Assembly (NCBI RefSeq): GCF_018130215.1
Contig: NZ_JAFCKQ010000013.1
Coordinates: 95,890 to 159,889 of the forward strand
DNA length: 64,000 nucleotides
Reading direction: 5' to 3'
Source: Bradyrhizobium jicamae
GTDB taxonomy: Bacteria; Pseudomonadota; Alphaproteobacteria; Rhizobiales; Xanthobacteraceae
In this document: piece after piece, positions 8,683 through 19,282 of the stretch
Layout of the letters: each line of letters opens with the position of its first letter
How positions within the stretch are numbered: the stretch's first letter is position 1
Program-made: the position numbers and the translations under genes
Notes under the pieces: model-generated
Told to the model about the DNA's origin: nothing
Databases searched by the model: none
What the model saw: only the letters and a program-made list of their open reading frames with translations

Positions 8683-9474
8683 TCACGCCGCCCCGATTTC
8701 GTTTGACGCGTGCCCGTCACGCGAACCGGCGCCCACTTCGCTGGAAAACGCGACCCGGCTGGCCTGCATCATCTGCAGGCTGCGCACGCGGCGGCGCAGG
8801 ATCTCGTTGCGCATCGCCGCCAGATGCAAAGTGATGAACAGCAGCGAGAAGGCGAGCGCCATCACCAGCAGCGGCCACAGGAACGCCTTGTCGAGCGTCG
8901 GTCCACCCATGCGGAAAACGGAGGCCGGCTGGTGCAGCGTGTTCCACCAGTCGACCGAGAATTTGATGATCGGGATGTTGATCGCACCGACCAAGGTGAG
9001 GATCGCCGCCGCCCGCGCCGCGCGCGAGGGATCCTCCACCGAGCGCCACAGGGCGATGAGACCGAGATACATCAGGAAAAGGATCAGCACCGAGGTCAGA
9101 CGCGCGTCCCATTCCCAATAGGTGCCCCACATCGGCCGGCCCCACAGCGAGCCGGTCACCAGCGCAAGGAAGGTGAAGGCGGCGCCGATCGGCGCGGCAG
9201 CCTTCGCGGCGACGTCGGCGAGCGGATGGCGCCACACCAGCGTGCCGAGCGCGGCCACGCTCATCACGCCCCAGACGAACATCGACAGCCAGGCATTCGG
9301 CACATGGATGAACATGATCTTCACCGTGGCGCCCTGCTGGTAGTCATCGGGCGCCATCGCCGACTGGTACAGCCCGATCGCGAGCAGGACCGTGGTCGCA
9401 CCGGCCAGCCACGGCAGGATGCGCGTGGTCAGCGCCAGGAACCTGGTTGGATTGGCAAGGTCGGTCAGCGTCAT
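8683..9474 (-). CDS. ccmC: Heme ABC transporter permease CcmC
   Basis: This is a 263-residue integral membrane protein with six segments that presents heme to CcmE. The tryptophan-rich WWD-type signature is visible as WGRPMWGTYWEWDARLTSVL, and conserved histidines occur in MFIHVPNAW and WWNTLHQPASV. I start at MTLTDLANPTRF; the extra 38 upstream codons have no family similarity. It belongs to the minus-strand ccmABCD-G operon, 76 bp after ccmB, the largest gap in the unit. In B. japonicum this gene is cycZ. Confidence 0.95.
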   Translation of the reverse strand: MTLTDLANPTRFLALTTRILPWLAGATTVLLAIGLYQSAMAPDDYQQGATVKIMFIHVPNAWLSMFVWGVMSVAALGTLVWRHPLADVAAKAAAPIGAAFTFLALVTGSLWGRPMWGTYWEWDARLTSVLILFLMYLGLIALWRSVEDPSRAARAAAILTLVGAINIPIIKFSVDWWNTLHQPASVFRMGGPTLDKAFLWPLLVMALAFSLLFITLHLAAMRNEILRRRVRSLQMMQASRVAFSSEVGAGSRDGHASNEIGAA

Positions 9475-9550
9475 GGCACCCTGATAATCGTCTGACGTGT
9501 CGCAGGCAATTGGCCGAAATCCCCTCGTCAAGAATTGATCTGACACGATG

Positions 9551-10219
9551 TCAGTCCAGCCCGTGCCGGAGGCTCGCGGCTGCGGCAAATGGCCCGATCA
9601 CGAAGCTGATCAGGGACAATGCGCAGAGGATCGAGAACGGCGTTCCGAACGACAGGGGGCCCGAGATCGCCGCTTGCGACGCCGCCACACCAAAGATCAG
9701 CACCGGAATCGACAGCGGCAGCACCAATACCGCCAGCAACAGCCCGCCACGATGCATCGTCACGGCCAATGCCGCGCCGATCATCCCCGTGAAGGTCAGG
9801 GCCGGGGTTCCCGCCAGCAGCGTCAGCGCCACCGCGAATGTCGCGGCGCCGTCGAGATTGAGCAGCAGGCCGAGCGCCGGCGTCGCGATGATCAAGGGTA
9901 GGCCCGCGGCGAGCCAGTGCGCCAGCGCCTTGGCCGCGCAGGCCAGTTCCAGCGGCGTCCGGCTCATCACGATCAGGTCGAGCGAGCCGTCCTCGTGATC
10001 GGCCGTGAACAGGCGATCCAGGGTGAGCAGGCTCGCCAGCAGCGCGCCCAGCCAGAGGATGGCGGGGCCAAGCCGCGACAGCAGGGCCAGGTCCGGCCCG
10101 ACTGCGAACGGCATCAGCACCGTGACGGTGAGGAAGAACAGTACGCCGATCAGCGCCCCGCCGCCGACGCGGAGCGCGATCCTGACGTCGCGGCGGATCA
10201 AGGCGGCAAGCGCGCTCAT
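9551..10219 (-). CDS. ccmB: Heme exporter protein CcmB
   Basis: This is a 222-residue permease subunit of the CcmAB ABC transporter that releases holo-CcmE from CcmC. It has six hydrophobic segments, including FFLTVTVLMPFAVGPDL and the glycine/proline-rich LAGTPALTFTG. The start MSALAALIRRDV overlaps the ccmA stop by four bases (ATGA), so translation is coupled. Longer readings start inside ccmA and are spurious. Homologous to cycW of B. japonicum. Confidence 0.94.
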   Translation of the reverse strand: MSALAALIRRDVRIALRVGGGALIGVLFFLTVTVLMPFAVGPDLALLSRLGPAILWLGALLASLLTLDRLFTADHEDGSLDLIVMSRTPLELACAAKALAHWLAAGLPLIIATPALGLLLNLDGAATFAVALTLLAGTPALTFTGMIGAALAVTMHRGGLLLAVLVLPLSIPVLIFGVAASQAAISGPLSFGTPFSILCALSLISFVIGPFAAAASLRHGLD

Positions 10220-10818
10220 TTGGCGCCCTCCATTCGGAGGTTGCGCGTTTCGATCCCGAGCGGCAGATGGGTGGCCGCGACAATGATGCCGCCGCCGCCG
10301 AGATGGTCGCGCATCAGCCGTACGAACAGGTCCTGGCCGGCCGCGTCCAGTGCCGAGGTCGGCTCGTCCAGCAGCCAGACCGGCCGCCGCACCGAGAGCA
10401 GACGTGCGATCGACAGGCGGCGGCGTTGGCCGGCGGAGAGATAGGCCGCCGGCAGATGCGCGGCATGATCCAGTGCCACGGACGCCAGGCACTGCCCCGC
10501 GTCCTCCGGCCTGCCGCCGAGGAATTCCCGCCAGAAGGAAAGATTCTCCAGCACGCTCAATGCCGGCTTCAGCGCGTCGCGATGGCCGAGATAATGCGCC
10601 TGTTCAGACAGGCTCAACTCGGCCTCGCCGCCCTCGAGCGCGACCGCCCCGTCTGCAGGGACCAGCAGACCCGCGACCACGCGCAGCAGCGAGGTCTTGC
10701 CCGCGCCGTTGGGACCGGTGACGGCCAGCGCCTCGCCGGAGGAGGCCGAAAACTCAAGTCCGGAAAACACCTCGCGGCCGCCGCGCACGCATTTCAGATT
10801 TCGCCCCGAGAGCCGCAT
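10216..10818 (-). CDS. ccmA: Heme exporter ATP-binding protein CcmA
   Basis: This is a 200-residue ABC ATPase that powers release of holo-CcmE in cytochrome c maturation. It shows Walker A GPNGAGKTS (35-43), the signature LSAGQRRRLSIAR and Walker B VWLLDEPTSALD. I use the ATG giving MRLSGRNLKC rather than a GTG five codons upstream. It is the first gene of the minus-strand ccm operon (cycV in B. japonicum). About 240 bp separate it from the divergent acnA, so this gap must hold both promoters. Confidence 0.95.
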   Translation of the reverse strand: MRLSGRNLKCVRGGREVFSGLEFSASSGEALAVTGPNGAGKTSLLRVVAGLLVPADGAVALEGGEAELSLSEQAHYLGHRDALKPALSVLENLSFWREFLGGRPEDAGQCLASVALDHAAHLPAAYLSAGQRRRLSIARLLSVRRPVWLLDEPTSALDAAGQDLFVRLMRDHLGGGGIIVAATHLPLGIETRNLRMEGAK

Positions 10819-11012
10819 GCTTCTCCCTGTCACAGCCCTCTGAAACCTTTGGCTACCGCGTGAGAATTTTTGGGTCGCGCGACGCCGTCGCGTGTTCGTC
10901 GGTGTGGCGGTGCTTCTAGAAAGATTCTATAAGCCCGGAACTTGATGCAGCACACTATCGGCGGCCGCAAGCCATCCAGCCCACTCCTTGGGCCTAAGTC
11001 GGTCGACGGTGT

Positions 11013-11033
11013 TAAAATACCCTTGCCGGGTAT
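11013..11033 (+). promoter_or_regulatory. acnA -10 element with overlapping palindrome
   Basis: TAAAAT (11013-11018) is a good -10 hexamer, with TTGGGC 19 bp upstream as a weak -35. Directly on it and across the expected start of transcription lies ATACCC-TTGCC-GGGTAT (11017-11033), a perfect 6-bp inverted repeat. Its position, 24 bp before the acnA ATG, is where an operator or a leader hairpin would act. No regulator is identified. Confidence 0.4.
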
Positions 11034-11056
11034 AACTGACAATTGGGATCCCTCGC

Positions 11057-13777
<2,721 letters not shown>

Positions 13778-13824
13778 CGCGGATTTGTGATCCACGCCTC
13801 ACTGCTTAGTGAGTAGCGGCTAAA

Positions 13825-13857
13825 AAGAAGGCGGCCTATGAAAAAGGCCGCTTTCTT
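13825..13857 (+). terminator. Intrinsic terminator of acnA
   Basis: AAGAAGGCGGCCT pairs with AGGCCGCTTTCTT around a short A-rich loop, a 13-bp stem with one G-T wobble. The T-rich right arm serves as the run. It sits 48 bp after the acnA stop. Confidence 0.8.
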
Positions 13858-13937
13858 GCGTTTGGGGCACGCAGTTCAAGGGACAACTTCATGCTCCGTA
13901 CAAATACGGATGGAAATCATCACCACTGGTTCGCAGT

Positions 13938-14699
13938 ATGACAGCGATGATGGCCTATAACTGTATCTCGCGATGGTCCAGCGCACTTGGTATCTGCGCA
14001 ATCGTCGCGATCATCCGACCCGCTCACGCCGATCCGCGTGCTGTCGTCGAACTCTTCACCTCGCAGGGATGCTCCTCCTGTCCGCCCGCGGACAAGATCA
14101 TCGGTGAGCTCGCGAAAGATCCCAGCGTCATCGCGCTGAGCATGCCGATCGACTATTGGGATTATCTCGGCTGGAAGGACACCCTGGCCGACTCGCGCTT
14201 CAGCGCGCGGCAGAAGGCCTATTCGCATGTGCGCGGCGATCGCGACGTCTACACGCCGCAGGCGGTGATCAATGGATCGGCGCACGTGATCGGCAGCGAT
14301 CGGGCCAGCATCGAGAGCGCGATCAAGGACACCGACAAGAGCGCCGGCGTGATGTCGGTGCCGGTGACGATGACGCTGACCGGCAAGCAGATCAACGTCT
14401 CGGTGGCAGCGGCCAAGTCGCCGGCGGCGGCGCGCGGAGAAGTCTGGATCTGCTCGATCTCGAAGGCGGTACCGATCTCGATCGGACGCGGCGAGAACCG
14501 CGGGCGCGAGATCACCTACCACAACGTCGTGCGCAATCTCCTGAAGGTCGGTGACTGGAACGGTTCGTCCGGCAGCTGGACGGTGCCGCTCGAGAACATC
14601 ACGCGTGACGGTGTCGATGCCGCGGCGGTGTATGTCCAGGACGGCAATCGCGACAAGCCGGGCCAGATGCTCGGCGCGGCGTTCACCTCGCTGCATTAG
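13938..14699 (+). CDS. DUF1223 thioredoxin-like exported protein
   Basis: This is a 253-residue protein of the DUF1223 family, predicted to have a thioredoxin-like fold. A signal peptide (about residues 1-31, ending RPAHA) points to export. The mature start is VVELFTSQGCSSCPPADK, where C45 and C48 form a CxxC pair like a redox site. Next comes the family DYWDYLGWKDTLAD block, then a beta-rich C-terminal half. The function is not established; a disulfide-related role in the periplasm is an inference from the CxxC. It appears to be a single-gene unit between the acnA terminator and a possible minus-strand RNA. Confidence 0.85.
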   Translation: MTAMMAYNCISRWSSALGICAIVAIIRPAHADPRAVVELFTSQGCSSCPPADKIIGELAKDPSVIALSMPIDYWDYLGWKDTLADSRFSARQKAYSHVRGDRDVYTPQAVINGSAHVIGSDRASIESAIKDTDKSAGVMSVPVTMTLTGKQINVSVAAAKSPAAARGEVWICSISKAVPISIGRGENRGREITYHNVVRNLLKVGDWNGSSGSWTVPLENITRDGVDAAAVYVQDGNRDKPGQMLGAAFTSLH

Positions 14700-14807
14700 C
14701 CCCGACTGCCTGCGTCGCTCGTGCCGTCCCCAGGGAGGCGGCGCAATGCATCCGAACGGTCTGTTGTTCAAGCCGACGCTGTGCCCGCGTCCGGCTGAAG
14801 GGCACCC

Positions 14808-14839
14808 CAAAAACAAAAAGGACCAACTTTCGTTGGCCC
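14808..14839 (-). terminator. Strong minus-strand intrinsic terminator with no minus-strand gene upstream
   Basis: Read on the minus strand, GGGCCAAC and GTTGGTCC form an 8-bp stem (one G-U) closed by a GAAA tetraloop, followed by TTTTTGTTTTT. It is a textbook terminator but no minus-strand protein gene ends here. It supports the candidate RNA gene listed next. Confidence 0.7.
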
Positions 14840-15000
14840 AGTGTTGGGGAGATTAGTCCCCCTGCGGAACAGGCCCGATCCCGACGGCCCCGGGGGGCTG
14901 GGGGCTGAGGAATCCGGAACCGAAAGGACCGGGCCAACGCAGGATTTCGTTTTCGCAGGGCAGCAGGGCGGGCGATGGGCGGAAGTAGGGCAGCAATATG
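14808..15000 (-). ncRNA. Candidate small RNA ending at a strong terminator (5' end uncertain)
   Basis: The gap 14700-15188 has no credible protein gene. On the minus strand the terminator at 14808-14839 must end some transcript. A perfect 9-bp long-range stem joins 14931-14939 (CGTTGGCCC) with 14831-14839 (GGGCCAACG). The latter is also the left arm of the terminator hairpin, so the RNA has two exclusive folds. Between them are further GC-rich stems. The 5' boundary is not determined: TTAGCG-N17-TACTTC near 15000 is only a weak promoter. I do not recognise a named RNA family; 6S RNA, tmRNA and SRP RNA were considered and do not fit. Confidence 0.4.
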
Positions 15001-15188
15001 ATTCCGCTAACGTTCCCGTGAATCGGGACAATCGGCCGCGTCCGGGATGGTTAAGGGCTGGTTGCGTTGCGAATGGGCCCTTGCGGCGCCCCTGACTTAG
15101 CGCAATCATGTCAGCCTCGTGACGGCGCCGAAACGCGGGACAGCGGACTTCGGAGCAGGGCCGTCACCGGGACGACAGGAGGCGCTCG

Positions 15189-15560
15189 ATGAGCTTGATC
15201 TCGGAGGACACCGATCCGAGCGGGAACCGCGCGGTGGCCCGCGCCGCCGTCGCGGCCCCTCAGCCCAACCGCGTGACGTTCAACCGACTTGAGCTCAATC
15301 GCATCCTCAATCTCTATGGCCGCATGGTCGCCGATGGCGAGTGGCGCGACTATGCGATCGATTTCCTGAAGGACCGTGCGGTGTTCTCGGTGTTCCGGCG
15401 CGCGTCCGAAATGCCGATCTATCGCATCGAGAAGGATCCGCGGCTCGCGCGCAAGCAGGGCATCTACAGCGTGATTTCGGCGACCGGCCTGATCCTGCGC
15501 CGCGGTCACGAGCTCGAGCGGGTGCTGCTGGTGATCGATCGCAAGCTGGCTTTGGTGTAA
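15189..15560 (+). CDS. DUF2794 domain-containing protein
   Basis: This is a 123-residue protein of the DUF2794 family, found almost only in Alphaproteobacteria and of unknown function. It contains the conserved block TFNRLELNRILNLYGRMV, then EWRDYAIDFLKDRAVFSVFRRASE and PIYRIEKDPRL. There is no signal or membrane segment, so it is probably cytosolic. An AGGAGGC ribosome site precedes the ATG at good spacing. It stands alone, convergent with the Bax-inhibitor-like gene. Confidence 0.85.
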   Translation: MSLISEDTDPSGNRAVARAAVAAPQPNRVTFNRLELNRILNLYGRMVADGEWRDYAIDFLKDRAVFSVFRRASEMPIYRIEKDPRLARKQGIYSVISATGLILRRGHELERVLLVIDRKLALV

Positions 15561-15584
15561 TCCCGATCAGTCGGCGCTTGGCAG

Positions 15585-15611
15585 CCCGGATGGAGCGAAG
15601 CGCAATCCGGG
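15585..15611. repeat. Short palindromic repeat after DUF2794 gene
   Basis: CCCGGAT and ATCCGGG flank GGAGCGAAGCGCA. This CCGGAT-(GAGCG)-ATCCGG motif is, from memory, a very common intergenic palindrome in Bradyrhizobium and relatives. It lies 25 bp after the DUF2794 stop. Confidence 0.5.
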
Positions 15612-15621
15612 CATTTTCGCA

Positions 15622-15660
15622 TCACGCAAAAGAAAAGCCCCGGCTGTGAGACCGGGGCTT
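15622..15660 (-). terminator. Intrinsic terminator of the Bax-inhibitor-like gene
   Basis: On the minus strand AAGCCCCGG and CCGGGGCTT form a perfect 9-bp stem with an 8-base loop, followed by TTCTTTTG. It lies 26 bp after the stop of the 15686-16477 gene. On the plus strand the T-run is missing. Confidence 0.75.
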
Positions 15661-15685
15661 CGATCGGTGTGATCGGGGCTTTGCG

Positions 15686-16477
15686 TTAATCGCGCTGGCC
15701 GAGCAGCTGCAGCAGCAGCGTGAACAGGTTGATGAAGTTCAGGTAGAGCGACAGTGCACCAGTGATCGCCGCACGCTCTGCCATCGCGCCACCCTGCGAG
15801 GCGTAGCCGTAGATGTAGTCGTTCTTCAGCCGCTGGGTATCCCAGGCGGTGAGGCCCGCGAACACCAGGACGCCGACGACAGACACGATGAACTGCAGCG
15901 CCGAGCTCGCCAGGAACAGGTTGACCAGGCTTGCGATGATGATGCCGATCAGACCCATGAACAGGAACGAGCCCATGCCGCTCATGTCACGCTTGGTGGT
16001 GTAGCCGTAGAGGCTGAGCGCACCGAACGTCGCCGCGGTGATGAAGAACACGCGCACGATCGAGGTGTGCGTGTAGACCAGGAAGATCGACGACAGCGAC
16101 AGGCCCATCAGCGCCGAGAACACCCAGAACAGCATCTGGGCGGTCGAGGGCGCCAGGCGGTTGATGCCGGCCGAGATGACGAACACCATCACCAGAGGGG
16201 CGAGGATGAACAGCCACTTCAGCGGACTGACGAACATCGCGTAGCCGAACTGCGTCAGATAGGCGTTGCCAAACTTCGCGACTGCGGCCGACGAGTCACC
16301 GGTCACTGCCGCCATGTAGACACCGAGTGCGGCCAGGCCGGTAATGGCGAGGCCGATGCTCATGTAGTTGTAGATGCGCAGCATGTAGGCGCGCAGACCG
16401 GCGTCGACGGCCGCAGCGTCAATGCGCCCGGCGGCCCGGCCGAAGGGAGAAGCGTAGTTGCGGTCTAGGTCCGACAT
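15686..16477 (-). CDS. ybhL: Bax inhibitor-1/YccA family membrane protein (YbhL type)
   Basis: This is a 263-residue inner-membrane protein with seven hydrophobic segments, belonging to the Bax inhibitor-1/YccA superfamily. The bacterial members include YbhL and YccA; YccA modulates FtsH, and some homologues are proton-sensitive calcium leak channels. Conserved features include AYMLRIYNYMSIGLAITG near the N-terminus, FVSPLKWLFILAPLVMVF, and the AWDTQRLKNDYIYG block before the last segment, where the paired Asp residues lie. I start at MSDLDRNYASPFG; upstream codons are unlike the family. It forms its own unit with a terminator and a 230-bp leader region. Confidence 0.92.
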   Translation of the reverse strand: MSDLDRNYASPFGRAAGRIDAAAVDAGLRAYMLRIYNYMSIGLAITGLAALGVYMAAVTGDSSAAVAKFGNAYLTQFGYAMFVSPLKWLFILAPLVMVFVISAGINRLAPSTAQMLFWVFSALMGLSLSSIFLVYTHTSIVRVFFITAATFGALSLYGYTTKRDMSGMGSFLFMGLIGIIIASLVNLFLASSALQFIVSVVGVLVFAGLTAWDTQRLKNDYIYGYASQGGAMAERAAITGALSLYLNFINLFTLLLQLLGQRD

Positions 16478-16560
16478 GGTCGAATTCCCGTGGTTGGTCC
16501 CGGTGGAGCGCAAGGGATTTGCGGCGCCGGTTGTAAATCTATCTCAGATGGTTCGGTTTG
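16478..16560 (-). promoter_or_regulatory. Leader of ybhL-type gene, candidate ybhL RNA motif
   Basis: A conserved RNA called the ybhL motif is known upstream of genes of this family in Rhizobiales. The leader here has TCCC and repeated CGGGA segments (ATCCC with ACCGGGACC and ACGGGAATT) able to pair just before the ATG. I cannot match it to the motif consensus without a covariance model, so this call rests mainly on gene context. Confidence 0.3.
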
Positions 16561-16711
16561 CCGAACATTAATTCCCTGTCATCAAACCGGCCATCCGATC
16601 CAGTTGGTATGTGGGAAATTAACACATCCGACGCAAGCTTCCACGCGCGGCGGAATGTCGCTCTGCCCCGGCATTTGCCGGCAAAACGGCCTCGGCCGCA
16701 GATACAAATTG

Positions 16712-19282
16712 TCACAAATTCCGCAGCACCGAAGCCGGCTTCTGGTTCAGCGCGAGCAGCGTTCCGGCCAGCCCCAATCCGACGGTGACGATCAACGCGG
16801 CGACCACCACCAGCGCGGCGCTGCCGGCCTGCCAGATGAAGCTGAGCGTCATCAGGCGCGTCACGATCATCCAGGCTGCGATCGAGCCGGCGACAACACC
16901 GAACACTGCGGTTGCGAAACCGATCAACAGATATTCCAGCGCGTAGGCGCCGAGCAGCCGTGCCCTCGTGGCGCCGAGCGTCTTCAGGATGACGGCGTCA
17001 TAGACCCGGTGGCGGTGGCCGGCGGCGAGCGCCCCGCCCAGCACCAGGATGGCCGAGATCAGCGTCACGGCGCTGGCGCCGCGGATCGCGAGCACGAGGT
17101 TGCTGACGACGCTTCCGATGGTCTCAAGCGCCTCGCGGACACGGACGCTCGTCACCATCGGGAAGGCGTCGGCGACCTGCCTGATGATGCGCGCATCGCC
17201 GCTGGCATCCGGGTGGGTTTCCGTGAGGGTCGCGACATGGCTGTGCGGTGCACCCCTGAAGGCGTTCGGCGAGAACACCAGCACAAAATTGATGCCGAGC
17301 CCCTGCCAGTCGATGTTGCGCAGATTGGCGATCTTGGCCGGAATGTCGCGGCCGAGCACGTTGACGACGACCTCGTCGCCGATCTTGAGGCCGAGGCCGT
17401 CGGCGATCTTCTTCTCCATCGAAACCAGCGGCGGTCCGCTGTAGTCCGGCCCCCACCATTCGCCCTCGACGACCTTCGAGCCCTTGGGGACCTCGCCAGT
17501 GTAGGTCAGGCCGCGATCGCTTTGCAGCACCCATTCCGAATCGACCGTCGGATTGAGCTGGTCAGCCTTGACGCCGCGGGCGGCAACGATGCGCCCGCGC
17601 AGCATCGGCACGTCTTCGGTCGTCGCATCCGGTGCGATCTGCTTGAGGAAGGTGCCGAAGCGATCCGCTTCGGTCGAGGGGATGTCGATGAAGAAGAACG
17701 ACGGCGCCCGCTCCGGCAGCGCGGCCATGAACTGGCGGCGCAGATTGCCGTCGATCTGGGTGATGGTGACGAGTACGGCGAGCCCGAGACCCAGCGACAG
17801 CACGACCGAGGGCGTCAGCGCTCCCGGCCGGTGGATGTTGGCGATCGCCAGCCGCAGCATGGTCATGCGGCTGCGCGGCAGGCGCCGCGCCACCGCCATC
17901 AGGATCCCGGCAATCCCGCGCAACAGCAGGAACACCGCGATCGAGGAGACCACGAACACGGTGGCGATGCGCTTGTCATAGGCGAGCCCGATGGCGACGC
18001 CGATGAGCAGCGCGATCACCACGCCCATCAGGACGAGATAGCTCCAGCGCGGCCGATGCCACTCGCTGGTGACGGTCTCGCGGAACAGTGCCGCGACCGG
18101 CACGTCGTGCACCCGGCCGAGCGGCCACAGTCCGAAGGCCAGCGCCGTGAGCTGGCCGTAGATGAAGGAGAGCGCGAGTTCGTCGGGATGCAGCGCCGGC
18201 ACCACCGGCAGGGGCAGCAACTTGCCGAACAGGCCGACGATGACGAAGGGCAGCGCCGCGCCGAGCGCGAGGCCGATCACCGAGCCGATCCCGGCGAGCA
18301 CCACGACCTGGGTCAGATAGATTGTGAAGACGTCGCGCCCGGTGGCGCCGAGCGCCTTGAAGGAGGCGATGACGTCGCGGCGGCGGTCGATATGGCTCTT
18401 CACAGCATTGGCGACGCCGACGCCGCCGACGAGCAGGGCAGCGAGCCCGACCAGGGTCAGGAATTGCGTGAAGCGGTTGATCGTGCGCTCGAGCTGCGGC
18501 GAGGCGTTGCTGCGGCTGCGGACTTCCCAGCCGGCTTCCGGGGCGGCGCTGCGCGCGCCGTCGATCAGCGCGGTGGTGGCGCGATCGCCGTTGGCGCCGT
18601 CGGGCAGTTTCACCCGGTAGATCCAGCGCACCAGGCTGCCCGGTTGCAGAAGCTCGGTCGCGCGCAGGCTGGTTTCGCTGACCAGGAAGCGCGGGCCGAG
18701 GCCGACGCCGCCGGCGAGCTTGTCCGGTTCCGAGTCCACGACGCTCCGGATCTGGTAGGTCGCGCTGCCGATGCTGACGCGGTCGCCGAGCTTGAGGTCG
18801 AGCCGTGCCAGCAAGGTCGAATCGACCGCAGCGCCATAGGCGCCGTCGCGCTCGGCGAGGAGATCGGCGATCGGCATGTTGGGCTCGAGCGAGAGCTCGC
18901 CGAGCATCGGATACTTGCCGTCGACCGCCTTGAGTTCGACGAGCGCCAGCTTGCCGTCGCTGCCGCGGGCCATCGCCCGCAGCGTGGCTGCGACCGAGAC
19001 CTCGCCGCGCGTGCCGAGGTAAGCAACCTCGTTCGGCTTGGCCTCGCGCGAGATCAGCGAGAATGCGACGTCGCCGCCGAGCAGGGTGCGGCCCTCGCGC
19101 GACAGGCCGTCACCGAGGCTGGCTGCAACCGAGCCGACGCCTGAAATCGCCATCACGCCAAGCGCGATGCAGGCGATGAAGACGTAGAAGCCGCGCAGGC
19201 CGCCGCGCAATTCGCGCAGCGCGTAACGGAAGGCGAGCGACGACGCGCGGCCCTGGACCGCGACTTCGGACGCAATGCTCAT
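16712..19282 (-). CDS. ybbP: FtsX-like ABC transporter permease YbbP
   Basis: This is an 856-residue permease of the MacB/FtsX superfamily with the YbbP layout. It has an N-terminal membrane segment (about 35-57), a large periplasmic domain, two three-helix FtsX domains (about 260-400 and 720-850), and a middle hydrophobic pair. Such proteins do not form a channel but transmit ATP hydrolysis to periplasmic events. In E. coli YbbAP is linked to lipid or bacteriocin handling and lies divergent from tesA, the same arrangement as here. The ATG overlaps the ybbA stop by four bases, so the two subunits are coupled. The substrate is unknown. Confidence 0.9.
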   Translation of the reverse strand: MSIASEVAVQGRASSLAFRYALRELRGGLRGFYVFIACIALGVMAISGVGSVAASLGDGLSREGRTLLGGDVAFSLISREAKPNEVAYLGTRGEVSVAATLRAMARGSDGKLALVELKAVDGKYPMLGELSLEPNMPIADLLAERDGAYGAAVDSTLLARLDLKLGDRVSIGSATYQIRSVVDSEPDKLAGGVGLGPRFLVSETSLRATELLQPGSLVRWIYRVKLPDGANGDRATTALIDGARSAAPEAGWEVRSRSNASPQLERTINRFTQFLTLVGLAALLVGGVGVANAVKSHIDRRRDVIASFKALGATGRDVFTIYLTQVVVLAGIGSVIGLALGAALPFVIVGLFGKLLPLPVVPALHPDELALSFIYGQLTALAFGLWPLGRVHDVPVAALFRETVTSEWHRPRWSYLVLMGVVIALLIGVAIGLAYDKRIATVFVVSSIAVFLLLRGIAGILMAVARRLPRSRMTMLRLAIANIHRPGALTPSVVLSLGLGLAVLVTITQIDGNLRRQFMAALPERAPSFFFIDIPSTEADRFGTFLKQIAPDATTEDVPMLRGRIVAARGVKADQLNPTVDSEWVLQSDRGLTYTGEVPKGSKVVEGEWWGPDYSGPPLVSMEKKIADGLGLKIGDEVVVNVLGRDIPAKIANLRNIDWQGLGINFVLVFSPNAFRGAPHSHVATLTETHPDASGDARIIRQVADAFPMVTSVRVREALETIGSVVSNLVLAIRGASAVTLISAILVLGGALAAGHRHRVYDAVILKTLGATRARLLGAYALEYLLIGFATAVFGVVAGSIAAWMIVTRLMTLSFIWQAGSAALVVVAALIVTVGLGLAGTLLALNQKPASVLRNL

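Noticed and set aside
14808..15100. 6S RNA, tmRNA or SRP RNA as identity of the candidate sRNA
   Set aside because: No tag-coding segment, no GGAAG SRP loop, and the usual zapA-linked 6S location is absent; an unnamed sRNA is the safer label.
16490..19144. 884-codon plus-strand open frame opposite ybbP
   Set aside because: It is an antisense shadow in GC-rich DNA: low-complexity Arg/Gly/Asp composition, no family motifs, while the minus strand encodes a clear permease.
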